Source of the DNA: JBBRUG01 sp038247995
GTDB lineage: Bacteria > Chloroflexota > Chloroflexia > Chloroflexales > Chloroflexaceae
DNA: 13,702 nucleotides
Direction: 5' to 3'
NCBI GenBank assembly: GCA_038247995.1
Contig: JBBRUG010000152.1
Coordinates: 1-13,702, forward strand
Every line of letters starts with the position of its first letter. Position 1 is the first letter of the stretch. The position numbers and the translations under genes were made by a program. Shown here one piece after another: positions 6,194 to 11,666 of the stretch. The notes under the pieces were generated by a model that had not been told where the DNA came from, did not search any database, and saw nothing but the letters and a program-made list of their open reading frames with translations.

Positions 6194-7546
6194 TTATGCG
6201 CGCAGATGCGCCGGCGGAATGCGCAGTTGCGAACGATACTTGGCGACGGTACGCCGTGCAATCGTATAGCCACGCTCAGCGAGCAAACTAGCCAGCGCAT
6301 CGTCGGACAGCGGGCGCTCTTCGTGGGCGATCAATTCACGCAGCACATCCTGAACACCACGCGCGGCAATAAAAAATTCGGCTAGTGGCAGGAGGTCTTG
6401 CGCCGGCAGGAGAGCGGTTTTTTCGGCGACGGTGCGGCTGACCGTCGATTCGTGCAATTCAAGTTCAGCGGCAATTTCGGCGCGGGTCATCGGCTGTATG
6501 TGGCGTACACCATGTTCCAGAAATGCTTCCTGACGGCTGACAATCGCCTTGCCAATGCGCTCAAGCGTTGATTCGCGCTGGCGCAGGTTCGCCAGGAACA
6601 CACGCGCCCGGCTGATATATTCTTGCACGTGGGCACGCTCGCTCTCATCAAGATTGGCCGAACGGCGGGCTAGTTCCTGATAAAGCGGGTTCAGGCGCAG
6701 GACGCGGCGCGGCGAGTGCAGCACTTCAACCAAAAACGTACCGTCCTGGTTGCGAATTGCGATATCTGGCGTACGGTAACGCACCCGATTGGGCGGCGCA
6801 GATTCGCCATACGCGGCGTGGGCCGGGTAGGGCCAGAGGTGCTGGCGCAAAAAGCGGCGCGCCACTTCGACATCGGCGACATCGATCTGGAGTGCGCGGG
6901 CGATCTGCCGCAGGCGACCGGCGCCAAGATCATCGAGATGTTCAAGTATAATTGAGCGGAGGTGCGGACAGCCCATGCCCTGGGCCTCAAGCGTGTCGAG
7001 TTGCAGACACATACATTCGCGGCTATCGCGGGCGGCAATGCCAGGCGGCCCAATTTCACGCAGGCGCTGGATCACGGCGTGTATACGCTCGATGTCTACG
7101 CCGAAGTCGTCGGCGAGATCGGCAGGCTCTTCGGCCAGGAAGCCCCGGTCGTCGAGATTGCCTACTACAGCCAGGGCGATCCGATGATCAGCCTCGGGTA
7201 GGCTAACGCGCAGGTCGCTCAGCAGCGTCTCGGCCAGGTCACGCGGGGCCGAGATAAAGAGGAGCGGATCGGTCGCTTCATCTGTCGCGGCCGACATTGG
7301 CTCGCCGGTGGTGCCCCCGGCGGCGCAGCGCAAACAGAGTGTATCGATCATCGGGCTGCCGCAGCGGGCGCAGGTACTGCTCACATGCTCGATCTCTTCC
7401 AGCGCGGGGTTCTCGGCCAATTCTTGTTGCACAACCTGGCTGAGGTTGAGCGCAGGCAAGGTAAGCAAGTGGGCCAGATTTAGCAGAGCAGGCGTGACAC
7501 GCATGCCCATTTCGGGGCTCATGCCCATGCCCATTTCAAAGTACAT
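6194..7546 (-). CDS. rpoN: RNA polymerase sigma-54 factor
   Basis: RpoN directs RNA polymerase to -24/-12 promoters, which open only with an ATP-using enhancer-binding activator. The 450-residue frame ends in the RpoN box ARRTVAKYR (430-438). Before it is the helix-turn-helix ELHESTVSRTVAEKTALL (about 363-380) that reads the -12 element. The N-terminal activator-contact region is divergent: Met/Gly-rich (EMGMGMSPEMGM), then TPALLNLAHLLTLPALNL and QQELAENPALEEIE. Between regions I and III is a four-cysteine motif, CARC (59-62) and CLRC (71-74), which looks like a zinc ribbon; classical proteobacterial RpoN lacks it. The ATG at 7546 is preferred; an in-frame GTG at 7555 is possible. A perfect sigma-54 promoter lies upstream, implying autoregulation. 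The divergent neighbour is a sigma-54 activator. Confidence 0.96.
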   Translation of the reverse strand: MYFEMGMGMSPEMGMRVTPALLNLAHLLTLPALNLSQVVQQELAENPALEEIEHVSSTCARCGSPMIDTLCLRCAAGGTTGEPMSAATDEATDPLLFISAPRDLAETLLSDLRVSLPEADHRIALAVVGNLDDRGFLAEEPADLADDFGVDIERIHAVIQRLREIGPPGIAARDSRECMCLQLDTLEAQGMGCPHLRSIILEHLDDLGAGRLRQIARALQIDVADVEVARRFLRQHLWPYPAHAAYGESAPPNRVRYRTPDIAIRNQDGTFLVEVLHSPRRVLRLNPLYQELARRSANLDESERAHVQEYISRARVFLANLRQRESTLERIGKAIVSRQEAFLEHGVRHIQPMTRAEIAAELELHESTVSRTVAEKTALLPAQDLLPLAEFFIAARGVQDVLRELIAHEERPLSDDALASLLAERGYTIARRTVAKYRSQLRIPPAHLRA

Positions 7547-7585
7547 AACGCGCACTTTCTCGATAGATCACAGACGGAAAACAGC

Positions 7586-7599
7586 GGGTAAAACTTTGC
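7586..7599 (+). promoter_or_regulatory. Weak sigma-54-like site upstream of the NtrC-type gene
   Basis: The plus strand has GG (7586-7587), 10 bases, then GC (7598-7599) within TTTGCA. The -12 half fits but the -24 half keeps only GG. A TTGACA at 7636-7641 is the alternative vegetative -35 for the same gene, but no good -10 lies 17 bp after it. The real promoter of the activator is unresolved. Confidence 0.25.
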
Positions 7600-7611
7600 A
7601 AGCATGAGTAT

Positions 7612-7627
7612 AGCAAGAACCGTGCCA
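7612..7627 (-). promoter_or_regulatory. Perfect sigma-54 promoter of rpoN
   Basis: The minus strand reads TGGCACGGTTCTTGCT, matching all 12 defined positions of TGGCACG-N4-TTGCW. Expected transcription start is near 7601, 55 bases before the rpoN ATG. It implies that RpoN transcribes its own gene, presumably with an enhancer-binding partner such as the adjacent NtrC-type protein. Confidence 0.85.
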
Positions 7628-7657
7628 ACCAGGCTTTGACATAAGCTGTACCGAGCA

Positions 7658-7674
7658 TTACCGTTAAATGGTAA
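7658..7674. repeat. Inverted repeat TTACC-N7-GGTAA between rpoN and the activator gene
   Basis: A 5-bp inverted repeat centred about 40 bp upstream of the rpoN -24 element and 47 bp before the activator ATG. It is a possible operator or enhancer half-site; the arms are short. Confidence 0.35.
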
Positions 7675-7700
7675 AATCTAGCCAACCTATTTCCGTAGAT

Positions 7701-7705
7701 AAGGA
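7701..7705 (+). promoter_or_regulatory. Ribosome binding site of the NtrC-type activator
   Basis: AAGGA, 7 bases before the ATG at 7713. The upstream in-frame ATG at 7668 has no comparable site, so the shorter protein is preferred. Confidence 0.75.
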
Positions 7706-7712
7706 TACCGCA

Positions 7713-9065
7713 ATGAGCGCATTGCTCAAGGGCAGTCGGATTGTCATCGCCGACGACGATACACCGATCCGCGAACTGCTGTGTGATATTTTGGAACCTG
7801 AAGGCGCAACCGTTGTGTCGACAGCAAATGGCAGTGAAGCGTTGGCGGCAATCAACAGCGCTACCGCCGATCTTGCGTTTCTTGATGTGCGTATGCCCGC
7901 ACCGGATGGCCTGGCAATTTTAAAGCAGTTGCGCGAGCAGGGCAACGATCTGCCGGTGGTAATAATTACAGCCCAGGAGTCGTCCACGCTCACGATTGAG
8001 GCGATGCGCCATGGCGCCTACGATTACCTGAACAAACCGTTCGACACCGATGAGGTGATTGCGATTGCCCAACGCGCTCTGGAACAGCGCCGCATGAGCC
8101 AGGAGTTAACGACGCTTGGGAATGGCGTCGAGCGCGATCCGCGCGACATCATGATTGGGCGCAGTGCGCCGATGCAGGCGGTGTATAAGCTGATCGGGCG
8201 AGTGGCCGGCAGTGCGGCGACGGTGCTGGTAACCGGTGAGAGCGGTACCGGCAAGGAATTGGTCGCACAGATGCTGCATAGCAGTTCGCCGCGTTCGGTC
8301 GGCCCTTTTGTGGCGGTGAATTGTGCGGCGCTGCCGGAAACGCTGCTGGAAAGCGAGCTGTTCGGGCACGAGAAAGGCGCCTTTACCGGCGCGATGACGC
8401 AGCGCAAGGGTCGCTTTGAGCAGGCGAACAAGGGCACGCTTTTTCTGGATGAGATCGGCGAGATCAGTCCTTCAACGCAGAAAAAGCTGCTCCGGGTGCT
8501 ACAGGAGCGTACCTTCGAGCGGGTGGGCGGGAATGCGCCGGTAAAGATCGATGTACGCGTGATCACCGCGACCAATCGCGATCTGCTCCACGAAGTGCAA
8601 AATGGCGGGTTCCGCGAAGATCTCTATTACCGGTTGAATGTGATCAACATTCATATGCCGCCGCTGCGTGAGCGCAAAGACGACGTTCCGCTGCTGATTG
8701 AACACTTTTTGGCGCGGCATGCAGGCGCTTCCGGCGTGCCGCAGATCAGCGCCGCTGCACTGGAAAAACTCTCGGTGTATGAGTGGCCGGGCAATGTGCG
8801 CCAACTGGAGAACACCATCGAGCGCGCAGCAGTGATGGCGCAGGGCGCGCCACTTACGCCCGAGCATCTCCACCTTGACGAACTTATGGCGGTTGATGCC
8901 CAGGCGCTGGATACCGCGCTTGAACAACTGCTCGATCACGGCGATGATCTATCCGGCCTGTTGAAGACGGTCCGCGCCCGGCTCGTCGCGCTCGCGCTCG
9001 CGCGGGCCGGCGGCAATCGGGCCAGTGCAGCGCGCCGGTTAGGTCTGAGTGTGGATGAGTTGTGA
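7713..9065 (+). CDS. NtrC-family sigma-54-dependent response regulator
   Basis: This enhancer-binding protein uses ATP to remodel the RpoN holoenzyme. The 450 residues comprise a receiver (about 8-125; acidic residues 14-16, phospho-acceptor Asp58 in FLDVRMP, Lys108 in NKPF) and an AAA+ domain (about 147-385). The AAA+ domain has Walker A GESGTGKE (175-182), the sigma-54-contacting GAFTGA loop (222-227), Walker B LFLDEI (243-248) and YEWPGNVRQLEN (356-367). A Fis-type DNA-binding tail follows, AGGNRASAARRLGLSVDEL. It stops about ten residues short of a normal recognition helix, and no other frame downstream restores one. DNA binding may therefore be weak or absent. It is divergent from rpoN and the only sigma-54 activator in the window, so it is the natural candidate to drive the local -24/-12 promoters (inference). 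The kinase at 2964-4988 could phosphorylate it. Confidence 0.95.
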   Translation: MSALLKGSRIVIADDDTPIRELLCDILEPEGATVVSTANGSEALAAINSATADLAFLDVRMPAPDGLAILKQLREQGNDLPVVIITAQESSTLTIEAMRHGAYDYLNKPFDTDEVIAIAQRALEQRRMSQELTTLGNGVERDPRDIMIGRSAPMQAVYKLIGRVAGSAATVLVTGESGTGKELVAQMLHSSSPRSVGPFVAVNCAALPETLLESELFGHEKGAFTGAMTQRKGRFEQANKGTLFLDEIGEISPSTQKKLLRVLQERTFERVGGNAPVKIDVRVITATNRDLLHEVQNGGFREDLYYRLNVINIHMPPLRERKDDVPLLIEHFLARHAGASGVPQISAAALEKLSVYEWPGNVRQLENTIERAAVMAQGAPLTPEHLHLDELMAVDAQALDTALEQLLDHGDDLSGLLKTVRARLVALALARAGGNRASAARRLGLSVDEL

Positions 9066-9112
9066 GGCCCAAGCGTTAGTCGGGGAATCGCCCACTGCTA
9101 CCTGTCCTGAAC

Positions 9113-9895
9113 TCAGCCCTGTAACAATGATTGTGCCCCATCGACCCAGATCTCGGTGCCGGTAATATGGCGAGCGGCGTCGGAGGCCAGAAAGACGACT
9201 AAATGGCCTACATCGGCTGCCGTGCCGGGATCGCCGTCGGTGAGCGGGATCGCGCCTGCGGGGAAGACAACCGGCGGCTGCACGTCGTCTACGTTGCGGC
9301 GCTCGGTATTATCGTCAATACTGGATTCGATAGCTCCAGGGCAGATTACATTAACCCGGATCCGCTGGCCCGCCAGTTCCAGGGCCGCCATCTTTGCAAA
9401 GGCGACCTGAGCGGCTTTGCTGCTGGCATACGCCGAGGCGCCGACATTGCTGAACATGCGCGTGCCGTTCACCGATGAGGTGATGATGATCGCGCCGCCG
9501 CGCTCTTGCAACAGCGGCAAGCTATATTTCACCGTCAGGAAGGTGCCCTTCAAGTTGATGTCGATCGTTGTATTCCACTCGTCGAGCGTTAGATCGGCAA
9601 TCGGCGCCCAGACGCCATTAATGCCTGCGTTGGCAAAAACAATATCAAGACGGCCCCAGGTTTGCGCTACTTCGGCATAGGCCGCCTGAAGCTCAGCCGG
9701 TTCAGTAATATCGGCGACGAGCGCCATTGCGCTGCCGCCCTGCGCCGTGATTTGCGCGACGGTCTCGTCGAGTTCAGCGCGGCTGCGGCCCAGCACAGCC
9801 ACGCGGGCGCCTGCGGCGGCGAGCAAGAGTGCTGCGCCCTTTCCAATGCCCGAACCGCCGCCTGTGACCAGCGCGACTTTCTGCTGTAGATCCAT
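9113..9895 (-). CDS. Short-chain dehydrogenase/reductase (SDR)
   Basis: A 260-residue classical SDR, a soluble NAD(P)H-dependent oxidoreductase. The Rossmann motif TGGGSGIG is at 11-18 and the NAG motif at 89-91. The catalytic set is Asn114, Ser140 or Ser141, Tyr156 and Lys160 (YASSK). The C-terminal ITGTEIWVDGAQSL segment is typical of the family. Length is normal. The substrate cannot be told from sequence. The ATG at 9895 has AAGGAG 9 bases upstream. It lies 88 bp behind the CsbD-like gene on the same strand, so it may be co-transcribed from the sigma-54 promoter there. It faces the NtrC-type gene tail-to-tail, 47 bp apart. Confidence 0.93.
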   Translation of the reverse strand: MDLQQKVALVTGGGSGIGKGAALLLAAAGARVAVLGRSRAELDETVAQITAQGGSAMALVADITEPAELQAAYAEVAQTWGRLDIVFANAGINGVWAPIADLTLDEWNTTIDINLKGTFLTVKYSLPLLQERGGAIIITSSVNGTRMFSNVGASAYASSKAAQVAFAKMAALELAGQRIRVNVICPGAIESSIDDNTERRNVDDVQPPVVFPAGAIPLTDGDPGTAADVGHLVVFLASDAARHITGTEIWVDGAQSLLQG

Positions 9896-9983
9896 CTACA
9901 TAATCTCCTTCATCACATGATCGAGGCCGGATAGCGCAGGCGTAACCCGTACTATTCGGCCTTCTATGTCGTTAGCGTACGTT

Positions 9984-10175
9984 CTAGCTGAACATGTCGT
10001 CAACATTTTTCTCAGCTTCGTCACGCGTCCAGCCGTAGCGCTCCTGGAGGCGGCCAACCAGCTTGTCACGCTCGCCAGCGATCTGATCCCAGTCATCGTC
10101 GGTGAGCTTGCCCCACTGCTTGCGCGCCTCGCCTTGGAGCTGCTTCCACTGACCCTTTACGATGTCCCAGTTCAT
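9984..10175 (-). CDS. CsbD/YjbJ-like small stress protein
   Basis: A 63-residue hydrophilic helical protein of the CsbD family. It begins MNWDIVKGQWKQLQGEARKQ and contains WGKLTDDDWDQIAGERDKL, close to the order seen in E. coli YjbJ. CsbD-like proteins are general-stress-induced in several bacteria (family knowledge); their biochemical role is unclear. Start evidence is strong: AAAGGAGG lies 5 bases before the ATG. A sigma-54-type promoter sits about 60 bp upstream, so here stress induction may go through RpoN rather than a sigma-B-like factor (inference). The SDR gene follows on the same strand. Confidence 0.93.
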   Translation of the reverse strand: MNWDIVKGQWKQLQGEARKQWGKLTDDDWDQIAGERDKLVGRLQERYGWTRDEAEKNVDDMFS

Positions 10176-10237
10176 ATGATCCTCCTTTGGATCGGTTCAT
10201 TCTTCAAGGCGGCGCTCTGCCGCACACGTGAGAGTAT

Positions 10238-10253
10238 TGCAGGATCTGTGCCA
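10238..10253 (-). promoter_or_regulatory. Sigma-54 promoter (-24/-12) of the CsbD-like gene
   Basis: The minus strand reads TGGCACAGATCCTGCA: GG-N10-GC spacing and 10 of 12 defined positions of the consensus. Expected transcription start is near 10227, 52 bases before the ATG at 10175. Confidence 0.68.
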
Positions 10254-10263
10254 GGGTGAAGAG

Positions 10264-10285
10264 TTGTCACGCTTTTTGTCACGCT
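10264..10285. repeat. Direct repeat TTGTCACGCT, two copies one helical turn apart
   Basis: TTGTCACGCT occurs at 10264-10273 and 10276-10285, 12 bp start to start. It lies between the CsbD-like promoter and the ECF sigma start, so it could be an activator site for the first or a promoter or operator element for the second. Confidence 0.6.
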
Positions 10286-10327
10286 CTGTCGCTGTCGGCA
10301 TAGGCGGCTGTATGGTCTACTAGCGCT

Positions 10328-11188
10328 ATGCAGAACGAAGAGCAACAACTCATCGCCGGGGCACAGCACGGAGACGTTGAAGCATTTAACACGCTTGTGC
10401 GCCTGTATGAACGGCGTGTCTATAACCTGTGCTATCGCATTCTAGAGCACTGCGCAGCATGACTGAGCCGCAGAGGCCCCTGAACCGGGTAGCGCGCTGC
10501 GCTCGCGCCTGGTTATGCAGGCTCAATCGATCTGAGCAATGCTGTAGGTGACGCTGACGCGGCGGCCGATGTCGCTCAAGAGGTCTTTCTCGCAGCGTAC
10601 CGACACATCGCGCGCTTTCATGGCACGCAGTTTCGGGCGTGGCTGTTGCGCATTGCCACACATGCTTGCTACGATGTACTGCGCAGCCGTAAGCGGCGTA
10701 GGCGTAACACAATCGCGCTCGACATGCTGCGCGAGCCGGCTGATCACCATGTCGGGTTCGACCTGCCTGATCCAGGTGAATTACCCGATGCGGTTGCCCT
10801 GCGTCACGAGTTAGGTGCAGCGCTTACCCAAAGCCTGGCCCAATTGACGCCTGAACAGCGCATTGTCGTGGTGCTGAGCGATATCGAAGGCCTAGCCTAC
10901 GACGAAATCGCGCCGGCGACGGGCACGAACCTCGGTACAGTCAAATCGCGCCTCAGCCGCGCCCGCGCCAGGCTGCGCGACATTCTGCGCACCAATGCGT
11001 TACTCCCCACTCGTTACCACCCCATGCCAGCCGATGCCCCGACAGAGGCGGGCCGCGATCGCGGGTCAGGAAATACCAGACTGCCTCGTTTTTTGGGGTC
11101 ACCCACCCGCAGGCCAATCGCAGCCGTTAGCCACCCGATTTATCTCGTGGTAGTCGTTCCAGGAGCTCCTCGATTACGTGAAGGTTGA
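10328..11188 (+). pseudogene. ECF-type sigma-70 family factor, interrupted by a 90-bp palindromic insertion
   Basis: ECF sigma factors redirect RNA polymerase to stress promoters. ATG at 10328 begins a normal region 2 (GAQHGDVEAFNTLVRLYERR, then VYNLCYRILEH). The frame hits TGA at 10460, TGA at 10481 and TAG at 10490, then resumes in the same frame at GDADAAADVAQEVFLAAYRH. The rest of region 2 (FRAWLLRIATHACYDVLRSR) and region 4 (LTPEQRIVVVLSDIEGLAYD, GTVKSRLSRARARLRD) follow. The interruption matches the 90-bp element at 10455-10544; without it the gene reads straight through. The tail after about residue LPTRYH (near 11025) is unlike the family and runs 62 bp into the convergent receiver gene, so the native stop may also be lost. 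No anti-sigma gene follows. The downstream piece could still be expressed from an internal start; function is doubtful. Confidence 0.8.
10455..10544. mobile_element. 90-bp imperfect palindromic (MITE- or REP-like) insertion in the ECF sigma gene
   Basis: The segment starts CAGCAT and ends ATGCTG. Its two halves are partly complementary throughout: TGAGCC and GCA blocks recur inverted, and the centre pairs AACCGGGT with GCCTGGTT. It has no coding capacity and adds three stop codons to the host gene. Its length, 30 codons, leaves the frame after it unchanged. No clear target-site duplication was found, so the exact ends are uncertain by a few bases. Confidence 0.6.
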
Positions 11189-11501
11189 AGGGCTTTGTCA
11201 CGAAGCCATCGGGCGGCGCATTTGCTGAAGGCGAGCGCTGCACCGATATTGCGGCGCTCATCAGGAACACGAGCGTCTGCTGCAACCCTGGTGTGTTCCG
11301 GACGGCTTGGAGCAGTTCATAGCCGTCCATCACCGGCATCATCACATCCGAGAGGATCAGTGCTGGTAGCTGCGCTCGCGCGAGGCTGAGAGCAACAGCG
11401 CCGTTGGCCGCCGTGATGACGGTATGCCCCGCCTCGCTAGCAACATCGGCAAGCATCTCCACAATCAACGTGTCGTCATCAACAATCAAAATCAACGCCA
11501 T
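11127..11501 (-). CDS. Single-domain response regulator next to the KaiC-like gene
   Basis: A 124-residue stand-alone receiver with intact chemistry: Asp8-Asp9(-Asp10), phospho-acceptor Asp52 in ILSDVMMP, Ser82 in FLMSAA and Lys103 in TKPF. There is no output domain. The ATG at 11501 gives the usual MALILIVDDD opening; the in-frame TTG at 11546 adds an unrelated extension and is rejected. The Shine-Dalgarno is poor. It lies 165 bp downstream of the KaiC-like ATPase gene on the same strand, with a possible promoter of its own between them, so the two may work together. Its 3' end overlaps the tail of the broken ECF gene. Confidence 0.9.
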   Translation of the reverse strand: MALILIVDDDTLIVEMLADVASEAGHTVITAANGAVALSLARAQLPALILSDVMMPVMDGYELLQAVRNTPGLQQTLVFLMSAAISVQRSPSANAPPDGFVTKPFNLHVIEELLERLPRDKSGG

Positions 11502-11577
11502 GGTCGTGTCACTCGTTATTGGCGCACGACAAACGTGAGTAGTCAAACCCAGTCAAAGTGCGGTACCAACGCTCACT

Positions 11578-11607
11578 ATTAGAGTTCCCACTGCGTCAGA
11601 CAAGCAA
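11578..11607 (-). promoter_or_regulatory. Possible sigma-70 promoter of the receiver gene
   Basis: On the minus strand, TTGCTT (11607-11602), an 18-bp spacer and TCTAAT (11583-11578). Transcription would begin near 11571, about 70 bases before the ATG at 11501. Confidence 0.4.
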
Positions 11608-11666
11608 CAATTATGCTACTCTGGCCGACAGGCCTACACCAAAGAAGTGCTCTTGAGCGGCGCATC

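Noticed and set aside
9905..9960. GG-N10-GC match between the CsbD-like and SDR genes
   Set aside because: Only the four fixed bases fit; the rest of the -24 and -12 elements is absent, as expected by chance in GC-rich DNA.
11053..11064. 12-bp palindrome CCGCGATCGCGG resembling the cyanobacterial HIP1 octamer
   Set aside because: Only one copy was noticed in the window, so there is no sign of an iterated element.
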